Shown: piece by piece, positions 7,851 to 15,949 of the stretch
Numbering within the stretch: position 1 is the first letter of the stretch
How the letters are laid out: each line of letters begins with the position of its first letter
Program-made: the position numbers and the translations under genes
NCBI GenBank assembly: GCA_023423335.1
Contig: JAFAFU010000013.1
Coordinates: 1-64,000, forward strand
Source of the DNA: Bacillota bacterium
GTDB taxonomy: Bacteria; Bacillota; Clostridia; Lachnospirales; Lachnospiraceae
Length of the DNA: 64,000 nucleotides
Direction: 5' to 3'
Notes under the pieces: generated by a model
Seen by the model: only the letters and a program-made list of their open reading frames with translations
Database searches by the model: none
Told to the model about the DNA's origin: nothing

Positions 7851-8687
7851 ATGAAAAAGAAAAACTTAATTCGTATAGCAACAATCTGTATGGCCGCAGC
7901 CATGGCGTTCACTCCGATGAATGCATATGCTTCCCTTAAGAAAGGCTCCAGTGGCTCCGAGGTTAAGATAGTACAGGAGACCCTGAAGGAGTTAGGTTAT
8001 TTTACATATTCCAAGGCAACCGGTTATTATGGAAGCATTACCGCCAGTGCGGTTAAGAAATTCCAGAGGGACCATGGGCTTGCTCCGGATGGGGTTGTCG
8101 GAAAATATACCCGAAGCGTATTATATGGTAATGAGGAGAAAGAGACGAGTACGACAGTATCTGCAAAGAGCTTTTCTATCCAGGAGAGTTCGGAAGCGGA
8201 TCCTGACAAAACAGGGGCTCTGGACTGGTATAAAACAGTACAGTATGTGTTTGACCGCGGCGATGTGGCGGAGATTACGGATGTTGTAACCGGAAGAACC
8301 TTTTACATGAAGAGAACCTTCGGGACAAATCATGCGGATGTTGAGCCGCTGACCAGGGAAGATGCCAACATCATTAAGGATATCTGGGGCGGTTGGACCT
8401 GGACCAGGCGGGCGGTAGTTGTTAAGGTGAATGGATATATTCTGGCAGGCTCCTTATCGGCTATGCCCCATGCAGGCAAGGACTCCCAGCCGGCAGTAAA
8501 ATATATCAGCGGACGCAGCGGAGGTTATGGCTGGGGAAAGAATCTGGATGCGGTAAAGAATAACGGAACCAATGGGGTAATGGATCTTCACTTTAAGAAC
8601 AGCAGGACACATAATACCAATTCAGTAAAAAAAGCCCATCAGGACATGGTTAAGAAAGCAGCCGAGTATATTGGGAATAACTATTAA
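7851..8687 (+). CDS. Secreted peptidoglycan-binding protein with uncharacterised C-terminal domain
   Basis: The protein has 278 residues with a clear signal peptide (Lys-rich start, AAAMAFTPMNAYA cleavage region near residue 26). Residues about 28-90 form a PG_binding_1 domain (GSSGSEVKIVQETLKELGY ... AVKKFQRDHGLAPDGVVG). After a Ser/Thr linker, residues 120-278 form a separate domain with conserved-looking histidines and acids: NHADVEPLT, AMPHAG, MDLHFKNSRTHNTN and KKAHQDM. This layout looks enzymatic (metal-site-like), but I do not recognise a named family. Likely role: envelope or cell-wall modification. It has its own promoter and terminator and so is monocistronic. Confidence 0.8.
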   Translation: MKKKNLIRIATICMAAAMAFTPMNAYASLKKGSSGSEVKIVQETLKELGYFTYSKATGYYGSITASAVKKFQRDHGLAPDGVVGKYTRSVLYGNEEKETSTTVSAKSFSIQESSEADPDKTGALDWYKTVQYVFDRGDVAEITDVVTGRTFYMKRTFGTNHADVEPLTREDANIIKDIWGGWTWTRRAVVVKVNGYILAGSLSAMPHAGKDSQPAVKYISGRSGGYGWGKNLDAVKNNGTNGVMDLHFKNSRTHNTNSVKKAHQDMVKKAAEYIGNNY

Positions 8688-8730
8688 GCAGCTGACATGG
8701 CACGCAGAAAGTAATATCAGGATGGGACAA

Positions 8731-8780
8731 AAAGGAATCTGCAGGAATTGAGCAAGGCTCTCTTCCCGGATTCCTTTTTT
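8731..8780 (+). terminator. Terminator after the peptidoglycan-binding protein gene
   Basis: aaaggaatc (8731-8739) pairs with gattccttt (8769-8777) and runs into a T tract. The long loop includes a weak inner pairing. Confidence 0.75.
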
Positions 8781-8820
8781 GATTCTATATTGCCGACCGG
8801 TCAGGATAGGGATAAGGATA

Positions 8821-9102
8821 TCAGGGTTCGCGCTCGATGGATACGGGGATCAGCTTTGTTGTATAGGGCATTCCCTGCTCGGGTTTATATATTTCGGCAA
8901 TAACCAGGCCGGAAGGCCCGAAGGTCTTTGGATTCTTTAAACAGAGATAACGGTATCTGGTTCCGACTTCACTCCTTTTTGCCATGGCAACCGGATAATA
9001 ATGATAAGGATCCGTACGGCAGGACATGGTATCGCGGAACATGAGTAATTCCTGGAAGGGTATGTAAGGCTCATAATTCCAATACATCGGCATATTCTTC
9101 AC
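8821..9102 (-). CDS. Small protein of unknown function, paralogue of the 5.7-kb gene
   Basis: The ORF has up to 93 residues from a GTG at 9102; ATG 9093 (MPMYWNYEP), preceded by ggtgaag, is a good alternative start. There is no signal peptide or membrane segment. The C-terminal half matches the protein at 5708-5965: YYPVAMAKRSEVGTRYRYLCL aligns with YQPLSVARIDDMRYRFIA, and IAEIYKPEQGMPYTTKLIP with IIEIYRPPSGSPYVTRIIP. The VGTRYRYL strand followed by an EIYxP hairpin resembles the central strands of cystatin-like inhibitors; this is only a fold guess. It lies alone, convergent with the gene before it and divergent from GH43. Confidence 0.7.
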   Translation of the reverse strand: MKNMPMYWNYEPYIPFQELLMFRDTMSCRTDPYHYYPVAMAKRSEVGTRYRYLCLKNPKTFGPSGLVIAEIYKPEQGMPYTTKLIPVSIEREP

Positions 9103-9264
9103 CGGATAATAGGTATTTCTATATCATATGCTGGAATGCATTGAAATTACGTATAAAAGTAAGATGTGTATGGAGTTTTTATTGCAGATGTGATAGTATG
9201 TGCTTACCCAGTGAATAATGAAACGACAGGAATAAAAGATAATAAATTGTTTGGAGGAATATCA

Positions 9265-10833
9265 ATGGGAGAAAGAGTCAGTAATCCGATTTTGCCGGGC
9301 TTTTATCCGGATCCGTCCGTCTGCCGGGTTGGAGAAGATTATTATTTGGTAACATCAACATTTGCATATTTTCCCGGAGTACCGATTTTCCACAGCAGGG
9401 ATCTCGTACACTGGAATCAGATAGGCAACATTCTTGACAGAGAAGAACAGATCAACCTTCTCGGAGCGAAGCATTCCGGAGGTATTTTTGCCCCTACGAT
9501 CCGTTATCATGAAGGCACCTTCTATATGATTACGACCAATGTAAGCCACGGGGGTAATTTTATTGTTACGGCAAAGAAACCGGAAGGGCCCTGGTCTGAT
9601 CCGTATTTTATTGAAGGGGCTGAGGGAATTGATCCCTCCCTGTTTTTTGACGACGATGGAAAATGCTATTATACCGGTACCAAGGAACGCAGAGAGGGCG
9701 GACGGTATTACGGAGATAATGAAATCTGGGCGCAGGAATTGGATCTTGGGAGTATGAAACTGATAGGGGAGTCCTATCCGTTATGGCATGGAGCATTAAG
9801 AGAGGTAGTCTGGCCGGAAGGTCCGCATCTATATAAGAAGGACGGGCGTTACTATCTTCTGATTGCGGAGGCCGGCACCTGCTATGACCATGCGGTAACC
9901 GTCGCTTCCGGAGCGAGCTTAAGGGAGCCCTTTGAGGGCTATCGATGTAACCCGATTCTGACCCACCGGCATCTCGGACATGATTATCCGATTGTAAACG
10001 TCGGACACGGGGACCTGGTGGAGACGCAAAACGGGGAATGGTACATGGTGGTGCTGGCATCGAGACCCTATGGCGGCTATTACCGCAATCTGGGAAGAGA
10101 GACTTTCCTTGTCCCTGTCACCTGGGAACGGGGCTGGCCGGTCATTAATAAAGGAATCGGCTTACTGGAATCGACGGTGGCGGTACCGGATCTGCCGCCC
10201 TATGAGGAGATCCGGCTTCCGGAAAGAGAAGATTTTGATTTGGAGCAGCTGCCCTATCATTTCCTGTATCTTAGAAACCCGAAATTTAGCAGCTATAGTC
10301 TGAAGGAGCGAAAGGGTTATTTAAGAATCCGGATGGCTCCGGAGAAGATAACAGAGGCGGCAAGCCCGAGCTATGTTGGTATCCGCCAGACGGGAATGAG
10401 CTTCAGTTTCGAAGCGGCCATGGAATATATGCCCGCGATTAAGGAAGAAGAGGCGGGGATTGTACTGCTGCAGAGTGATCAGTACCACTATCGCTTTATC
10501 TGTACCATAAGGGATGGCCTTAAGGTATTGCAACTGATTCGGTGCTATAACGGAGAAGAAGAGGTTCTCTCACAGATACCGATTGAGGATCTGAGCAGAA
10601 ATGAGTCCCGGATCAGGCTGAAAATCATAGCGGAGAAGCAGGACCTGCGCTTTGCTTACAGCTACGACGGTAAAAGCTATCAAATCGTAAAAGCCGGTGT
10701 GGATGCCAGAATCCTCTGTACGGATGTGGCAGGAGGCTTTGTCGGCAATACGATGGGACCGTACTGCTCCTCCAATGGGAAGGAAAGCGGCAACTACGCA
10801 GACTTCGACTGGGTATATTATAAGAATATGTAA
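9265..10833 (+). CDS. GH43 beta-xylosidase / arabinofuranosidase-type, intracellular
   Basis: The 522-residue protein starts at ATG 9265 (ttggagg 9 nt before); the longer frame to 9166 has no ribosome site. The five-blade propeller shows NPILPGFYPDPSV (general base Asp16), GIDPSLFFDDDG (Asp123) and EGPHLYKKDG (general acid Glu185). Residues about 320-522 form the C-terminal beta-sandwich typical of GH43 XynB-like xylosidases, ending in YADFDWVYY. No signal peptide, so it acts on imported xylo-oligosaccharides. It is monocistronic, ending before a large palindromic region. Split between xylosidase and arabinofuranosidase activity cannot be settled by eye. Confidence 0.92.
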   Translation: MGERVSNPILPGFYPDPSVCRVGEDYYLVTSTFAYFPGVPIFHSRDLVHWNQIGNILDREEQINLLGAKHSGGIFAPTIRYHEGTFYMITTNVSHGGNFIVTAKKPEGPWSDPYFIEGAEGIDPSLFFDDDGKCYYTGTKERREGGRYYGDNEIWAQELDLGSMKLIGESYPLWHGALREVVWPEGPHLYKKDGRYYLLIAEAGTCYDHAVTVASGASLREPFEGYRCNPILTHRHLGHDYPIVNVGHGDLVETQNGEWYMVVLASRPYGGYYRNLGRETFLVPVTWERGWPVINKGIGLLESTVAVPDLPPYEEIRLPEREDFDLEQLPYHFLYLRNPKFSSYSLKERKGYLRIRMAPEKITEAASPSYVGIRQTGMSFSFEAAMEYMPAIKEEEAGIVLLQSDQYHYRFICTIRDGLKVLQLIRCYNGEEEVLSQIPIEDLSRNESRIRLKIIAEKQDLRFAYSYDGKSYQIVKAGVDARILCTDVAGGFVGNTMGPYCSSNGKESGNYADFDWVYYKNM

Positions 10834-10842
10834 ACTAATTAA

Positions 10843-11090
10843 GCTGGCCGCCGGTCGGCTGTATGGGGATATAATATAACAGTCCGTCGGAGTACATCAG
10901 ATATCGGAAGTGTATTTCGGTTCCGGAACATCCTGCCTGAATGGTTCGTCTCAGGCTGACATATAGTTATGTCAGCCTGATCCATACAATTCAAACAGTC
11001 TGTTCAGCAAACGAAACACACTTCCGATACCTGCATGCACCCTCTCGGACTGTATTTTTATATATCGTATCAGCCGTCCTGGCGGCCAGC
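10843..11090. repeat. Large nested palindrome, copy C
   Basis: This 248-bp element begins 10 bp after the GH43 stop. Its layers are gctggccgcc..cggct with agccg..ggcggccagc (10843-10860 / 11072-11090, one bulge), acagtccg/cggactgt (about 10880-10887 / 11046-11053), tatcggaagtgt/acacttccgata (10902-10913 / 11018-11029) and an apical perfect hairpin tcaggctgacata/tatgtcagcctga (10951-10980). The reverse strand carries gtttgctgaacaga, identical to part of the core of palindrome A. No ORF is credible inside. Confidence 0.75.
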
Positions 11091-11104
11091 CGTTAAGATG
11101 TCAT

Positions 11105-11283
11105 ATCACAAACCAACACAAAGGGCAGGCATATTTGGTTAGTGTGAAAAGAATTTTGCAAGAGCCAAAATTTTTGAAAAAAACTGCGAATATTCGCAAT
11201 GTGAATTTATAATGCATAAATTCACATCCCAGGTGCTCATTTCTTATTTTTTCGATTGTTTTAAGATGCTGCGAAGCAGCATC
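11105..11283. other. Series of small palindromes between two large ones
   Basis: The stretch contains an imperfect pair caaaccaa/ttggtt (11108-11142), a perfect 14-bp palindrome tgcgaatattcgca (11185-11198), a perfect 11-bp inverted repeat atgtgaattta/taaattcacat (11199-11227) and gatgctgc-gaa-gcagcatc (11265-11283). No gene is visible. Together with the flanking elements it makes a 676-bp palindrome-dense tract between convergent genes. Confidence 0.6.
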
Positions 11284-11310
11284 ATGGATGTCAAGGTGAA
11301 CAAACAGGCT

Positions 11311-11518
11311 GGCTGCCTCAATATCTGCGGTCACCGATATGAGGGGGATGGTCTCACCTTAATGCACCATTTAGAAAATAGGATGCCGGATTTGTGTGTT
11401 GACAGCGGACATTTATGTCCGATAACGGCAACATACAAATCCGGCATAATGTTTTCTGGCTGGTGTGTGTGGTGAGACCATCCCCCTCATTGAGGTATCA
11501 TAAACCTCCGAGGCAGCC
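11311..11518. repeat. Large nested palindrome, copy D
   Basis: Outer stem ggctgcctc/gaggcagcc (11311-11319 / 11510-11518). The next layer is a perfect 20-bp pair (11339-11358 with 11471-11490), starting atgaggggga. Then agaaaataggatgccggatttgt (11373-11395 region) pairs imperfectly with 11434-11456, and the apex is cggacat-tt-atgtccg (11406-11421). It ends 40 bp beyond the AraC gene stop. Its gtgtgttgacag arm recalls the core of palindromes A and B, but the match is loose. Confidence 0.7.
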
Positions 11519-11558
11519 TCTGTGCAGTCTTACAGCTTAACAGCCATCCGCAGCGTGC

Positions 11559-12434
11559 CTACTCGTTGGGCCGGTTGCGGCGGCGGTACAGGTTTTTGAA
11601 TTCGGTGGGTGTGCATTCCTTGAAGCTTTTGAACACTCTGTTAAAGGTTGAGATGCTGGAAAAGCCTGACCGGAGTGCGATCTCAGTTATAGAGAGGCTC
11701 GGATTTAAGAGCAGCTTCTCGGCTTCCTTGACCCGCCGCTGGTTAAGGTAATCATAGAAGGACATGTCGGTAAATTGCTTGAAGAGCCTGGAAAAATGAA
11801 ATTTACTGAAGCCGGCCACATCCGCAATCATCTCAAGGGAGATATCCTCCATAAAATTATTGTTAATATATTCAAAAATAAGATTAAATTTATCTATGTA
11901 TTCCTTCTGCTTATTCACCTTGACATCCGGGAACAGGTTTTCAGTATTCATATACTTGCGTCCCATTATTACAAAGATCTGGATGATCAACGCATAAATG
12001 GCAGCCTCCCTCAGATTATTTTTACTGGTATATTCGGAAGCAATCTCATCAAATAAGCTCTGAAGCTGGGGAAGAATATCAGGGGCGGTGGTCTCGTTGA
12101 TCAGCCGGGGCTGATTTAATACGGAGGTAATATTGGAGAAGCCCCGCAGGTTGCTGATTAAAGAGAAATCAAAGAGGAGGATTCGTCTTACCCCTTCCGC
12201 CGGGGCAATCAGCTCATGGAGTTCACCGGGAGGGATCACTAATATTTCACCTTCCATCAGCCGGTAAGTGGTTTTTCCGATCGAGATGGTATAAAAGTTT
12301 GTGACAGGCATAATTAATTCGATGGCGGTGTGCCAATGGGTCGAATAGTTATCCGTCTCATGATTGATGTGAAGCAAGATGGAGGAATTATTCTGATAAT
12401 CCACCTTCTCATAAATGCCATCCATAATTCTCAT
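11559..12434 (-). CDS. AraC-family regulator, likely activator of the double ABC operon
   Basis: The protein has 291 residues: an N-terminal cupin sensor domain (about 10-150; HWHTAIELIMPV, EGEILVIPPGELHEL) and a C-terminal double helix-turn-helix (about 190-285; SLEMIADVAGFSKFHFSRLFK, then ITEIALRSGFSSISTFNRVFK). Such regulators bind a sugar or oligosaccharide and activate nearby transport and hydrolase genes. The gene is divergent from the large ABC operon, and a direct-repeat operator with 21-bp periodicity lies next to that operon's promoter. A ribosome site before ATG 12434 is weak. Its ligand is probably a xylan-derived oligomer, by context only. Confidence 0.9.
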   Translation of the reverse strand: MRIMDGIYEKVDYQNNSSILLHINHETDNYSTHWHTAIELIMPVTNFYTISIGKTTYRLMEGEILVIPPGELHELIAPAEGVRRILLFDFSLISNLRGFSNITSVLNQPRLINETTAPDILPQLQSLFDEIASEYTSKNNLREAAIYALIIQIFVIMGRKYMNTENLFPDVKVNKQKEYIDKFNLIFEYINNNFMEDISLEMIADVAGFSKFHFSRLFKQFTDMSFYDYLNQRRVKEAEKLLLNPSLSITEIALRSGFSSISTFNRVFKSFKECTPTEFKNLYRRRNRPNE

Positions 12435-12852
12435 AAGGGTACCGTACCTTTCTTGTCATTATCCTGACCGCTGCATCGGCGGCTTTAGAATGATTATTAA
12501 TATAAGAATCCGAGTTCTTCTTTATGATATCAAGTTTACAATTCAAGTAATTTATACTATAATATGTATTAGGATGCAGTGAATGGTATACAGAGTGCAC
12601 AAAAGCCCGCAAAATACTAAAAAACAAGGCATTATAACGGAAGAGTTAGTAAATATTGCTATTTCCCGTTATTCCGGTTATTTGTAAAAAAAACATAAAA
12701 CTTATGAAAAACGTACATATTTTCGGGGTGTTTGTTAGTTAATATTATAGCATATCTTATAAAAATATTTTAATACAACCTTTAAACTTTGTAAACCTTC
12801 AAACATAAAATAGTGTTCAAAGATACTATTATTAGGTGTTTTAACCTCAGAA

Positions 12853-12924
12853 TCGCAACAGTTGATAGGAATGTCGCAAGATATGATAGGTCAATTAACA
12901 AAAAATGAGATAGACTAGTAGTAT
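12853..12924 (+). promoter_or_regulatory. Direct-repeat operator and promoter of the double ABC operon
   Basis: tcgcaacagttgatagg (12853-12869) and tcgcaagatatgatagg (12874-12890) match at 14 of 17 positions and are 21 bp apart, two helical turns, as expected for AraC-type activators. They end 4 bp before TTAACA (12895-12900), followed after 18 nt by TAGTAT (12919-12924). The remaining sequence of the 556-bp gap (12435-12990) is AT-rich; attata at 12744-12749 could be a -10 box for the AraC gene, without a clear -35. Confidence 0.65.
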
Positions 12925-12990
12925 GGTGTGAAATTCCGGAACTAATAAAAAAATTATATGCAATATGTACAAAGAAGGAAGGAACCTGTT

Positions 12991-15918
12991 ATGTCAGTAA
13001 TGTCAATTTTTAAAAAGAAAAGCTTCTACTTTGGACTCATTCTTGTATTGGCAATCGTTGGATATTCGATTTATGTCAGTATCATGAATGACCGTTTTGA
13101 ATCAAAAGGGGGAAACGGTGAAAACGTAGACGCAGCAGAAGCAAGAGGAGACATTGATAGGAAAGACACCTATAATGCTTATCTTGAGAGCCACAAGGAT
13201 GCCATCAGACCGGACAGTGAAGTGGTCGTAGATGTGCTTAGTTACTCCGCCGCTGATAAGGTGGAAGAGTACGATGAGTATGAGGGAAAACAGAATGTAC
13301 TGGTGTCACAGGAGGGCGGTTTCGTAGAATGGACTGTCAATGTTCCTAAGGCCGGAATGTACAATATTTCATTTGACTATTTCCCGATGAAGTCCAGGGG
13401 CATTGATATTGAGAGGGCCCTCTATATTAATGGGAAGGTTCCTTTCACTGGAGCCGATACCTTTACCTTCTCCAGAATATGGACCGACAACGGTGATAAG
13501 AAGGAAGATAACAGAGGAAATGAAATACGCCCGCCTCAGATGGAGGCACCCAGATGGGAGAGCACCTATCTGAAGGATTACATGGGATATACGGTTGAGC
13601 CCTATCAATTCTATTTAGAAAAGGGTGAGAATGTAATCCGTCTTGAGGCGACCAGCGAGCCGTTTGCGATTACCAATCTGGTAATCGGACAGCAGGAAGA
13701 GCTGGCGAACTACAGTGAATACATAAGCAGTTTTGATTTGAGTAAATACCAGAATACGAATACCGGATTTAGTGCGAAAATACAAGGGGAAGATGCCATA
13801 TTCAGGTCCTCTCCCACGTTATACGCCATCTTTGACCGTGCTTCCTCCAACACGGAGCCTTACAGCGCAGCGAAAATTAAGCTGAATGCCATCGGCGGTG
13901 ATGCATGGAGGGTGGCAGGACAGTGGATCGAATGGGAAATTGAAGTACCTGAAGACGGGCTGTACAATATATCCTTTAAGGCCAGACAGAATTATAACCG
14001 CGGTATGGTATCCTCCCGTAAGCTGACCATCGATGGTGTCACACCGTTTGAAGAAGCGGCAGCGCTGGAGTTCAGATACAGTACCGGATGGGAATTAACT
14101 ACACTGACCGATTCTGAGGGTAACCCTTGCCAGATACCCTTAACCAAGGGCAAGCATGTGATAAAGCTTGAGGTAACTCTTGGTGAGCTTGGCGGTATCC
14201 TGACCCAGATCGAAGACAGTGTTAACCGCCTGAATGCCATGTATCGTAAAGTGCTTATCGTGACCGGTTCTAAGCCTGACCAGTACAGGGATTACCATAT
14301 TGATCAGGTATATCCGGATGTTATGACGGCTATGGAGAGGGAGACCAGGTATCTTGACAGCATAATAGAACAGATGGTCTTGTTAACAGGTCAAAAGGGC
14401 ACTGAATCAGCTGTTGCAGGTAATATCTCAGAACAGCTGAAGAGATTCTTGAAGAACCCCGATGTAATACCGAGAACCATGGAAAACTTCAAACAGAATA
14501 TCAGCTCCCTGGGAACTTCTATTTTGAATCTGAGTAATTCCCAGCTGGATATAGACTTTGTTTATATCAATGCAGCCGGGGCTAAGCTGCCGGATGTGGA
14601 GGAAACCTTCTTCGGCAAGGTGGCACATGAATTGAAATCCTTTACCGCATCCTTCTTCGAGGATTACTCTACGGTTGGTAATGTTTATGAAGGTGAGACG
14701 ATTGAGGTATGGCTGCTCTCCGGCCGTGACCAGGCAACCATCCTGAAGAATATGATTGATGAGACCTTTTCGCCGGCAACCGGTATTGGGGTTAATGTTA
14801 AGCTCATTGATACCATAACATTGCTGCCCGCAGTTGTCGCCGGTACCGGGCCCGATGTCGCGCTGACCGTTGATAACGGGGTGCCGGTGGACTATGCCCT
14901 CCGGAATGCGGCGGTGGATCTCTCGCAGTTTGAAGGGTTCGAGGAGGTGGCTTCTGAATATTATGACAGCGCTTTCGTACCCTTTGAGTTTAACGGAGGC
15001 ATCTATGGTATTCCGGAGACGCAGATTTTCAACGTAATGTATTATAGAAGCGATATCCTGGAGAATGAACTGGGACTGAATATTCCGGAGGATCTTCCTC
15101 AGACCTGGGATGAAGTTATTGAACTGCTTCCCGTGCTGCAGAAGAAGAATCTGCAGTTCGCAATGCCCTCCACTGACAGAGAAATTAACGGAATTAAGAA
15201 TCCGGACCCCTCGGCCATGTTTGCTATGTACTATCAGACCGGTGGTGAGCTTTATAATAAGGAGCAGACCAAAACACTGCTGGATGGAGAAGCATCCGTA
15301 GCCGCCTTTGAAAAATATACACAATTTTTTACCCATTACGGGTTACCGCAGAAATATGATTTTGTAAACCGCTTCCGTTCCGGTGAGATGCCGATCGGTG
15401 TATCCGATTACAACTGGTATAATGTATTAAGTGTATTTGCGCCTGAAATCAGAGGTGTATGGGATTTTGCACTTGTACCGGGCACACTTAAGGAAGATGG
15501 AACCATCGACCGTTCCGTGAACTGCTATGGTCAGGCCTCCATCATGCTGAAGGATGCAGAGAATTATGATGCCTGCTGGGAATTCCTGAAATGGTGGGCA
15601 AGCTCGGATGTTAAGGTACGTTATGCAAGAGAGCTCGAAAGTATCATGGGAGCTTCCGCCAGATATGCGACTGCGAACAAGGTTACTTTTGAACAGCTTG
15701 CCTGGAGTAATGAGAATGCAGAAGTCATTAAACAGCAGTGGGAATGGGTTGACGGTACTCCGGTGATTGCCGGCGGTTATTCTACTGTCCGTCATATGAT
15801 CAACGCATTCCGTAAGGTTACCTACTCTAAGGAGGATCCGAGAGAGACATTGCTGGATTACACCAGAACCATTAATGACGAGATAGCCTATAAACGTAAG
15901 GAACTTGGCTTAGATTAA
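12991..15918 (+). CDS. Giant membrane-anchored ABC substrate-binding protein with CBM-like modules
   Basis: The protein has 975 residues from ATG 12991 (aaggaagg upstream). One N-terminal membrane segment (about 10-30, no lipobox Cys) anchors it outside. Residues about 65-235 and 250-410 are two similar beta-sandwich modules (VEWTVNVPKAGMYNISFDY and IEWEIEVPEDGLYNISFKA), like CBM6/CBM35 sugar-binding domains. A helical region (about 420-560) follows. Residues about 580-960 are a family 1 solute-binding domain (GTGPDVALTVDNG, ETQIFNVMYYRSDIL, WEFLKWWASSDV). Ordinary SBPs of this family have 420-550 residues. It heads an operon with two permeases directly downstream. It probably captures larger xylan fragments at the membrane. 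Confidence 0.88.
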   Translation: MSVMSIFKKKSFYFGLILVLAIVGYSIYVSIMNDRFESKGGNGENVDAAEARGDIDRKDTYNAYLESHKDAIRPDSEVVVDVLSYSAADKVEEYDEYEGKQNVLVSQEGGFVEWTVNVPKAGMYNISFDYFPMKSRGIDIERALYINGKVPFTGADTFTFSRIWTDNGDKKEDNRGNEIRPPQMEAPRWESTYLKDYMGYTVEPYQFYLEKGENVIRLEATSEPFAITNLVIGQQEELANYSEYISSFDLSKYQNTNTGFSAKIQGEDAIFRSSPTLYAIFDRASSNTEPYSAAKIKLNAIGGDAWRVAGQWIEWEIEVPEDGLYNISFKARQNYNRGMVSSRKLTIDGVTPFEEAAALEFRYSTGWELTTLTDSEGNPCQIPLTKGKHVIKLEVTLGELGGILTQIEDSVNRLNAMYRKVLIVTGSKPDQYRDYHIDQVYPDVMTAMERETRYLDSIIEQMVLLTGQKGTESAVAGNISEQLKRFLKNPDVIPRTMENFKQNISSLGTSILNLSNSQLDIDFVYINAAGAKLPDVEETFFGKVAHELKSFTASFFEDYSTVGNVYEGETIEVWLLSGRDQATILKNMIDETFSPATGIGVNVKLIDTITLLPAVVAGTGPDVALTVDNGVPVDYALRNAAVDLSQFEGFEEVASEYYDSAFVPFEFNGGIYGIPETQIFNVMYYRSDILENELGLNIPEDLPQTWDEVIELLPVLQKKNLQFAMPSTDREINGIKNPDPSAMFAMYYQTGGELYNKEQTKTLLDGEASVAAFEKYTQFFTHYGLPQKYDFVNRFRSGEMPIGVSDYNWYNVLSVFAPEIRGVWDFALVPGTLKEDGTIDRSVNCYGQASIMLKDAENYDACWEFLKWWASSDVKVRYARELESIMGASARYATANKVTFEQLAWSNENAEVIKQQWEWVDGTPVIAGGYSTVRHMINAFRKVTYSKEDPRETLLDYTRTINDEIAYKRKELGLD

Positions 15919-15949
15919 ATTTGATGCATTTAGGAAGTGAGGTAGGTTT

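Noticed and set aside
11212..11475. Plus-strand frame of 87 codons in the palindrome tract
   Set aside because: It runs through several palindromes, has no ribosome site and no recognisable domain.
14428..15336. 302-codon minus-strand frame inside the giant SBP gene
   Set aside because: No ribosome site or recognisable domain, and the opposite strand codes for a clear solute-binding domain.
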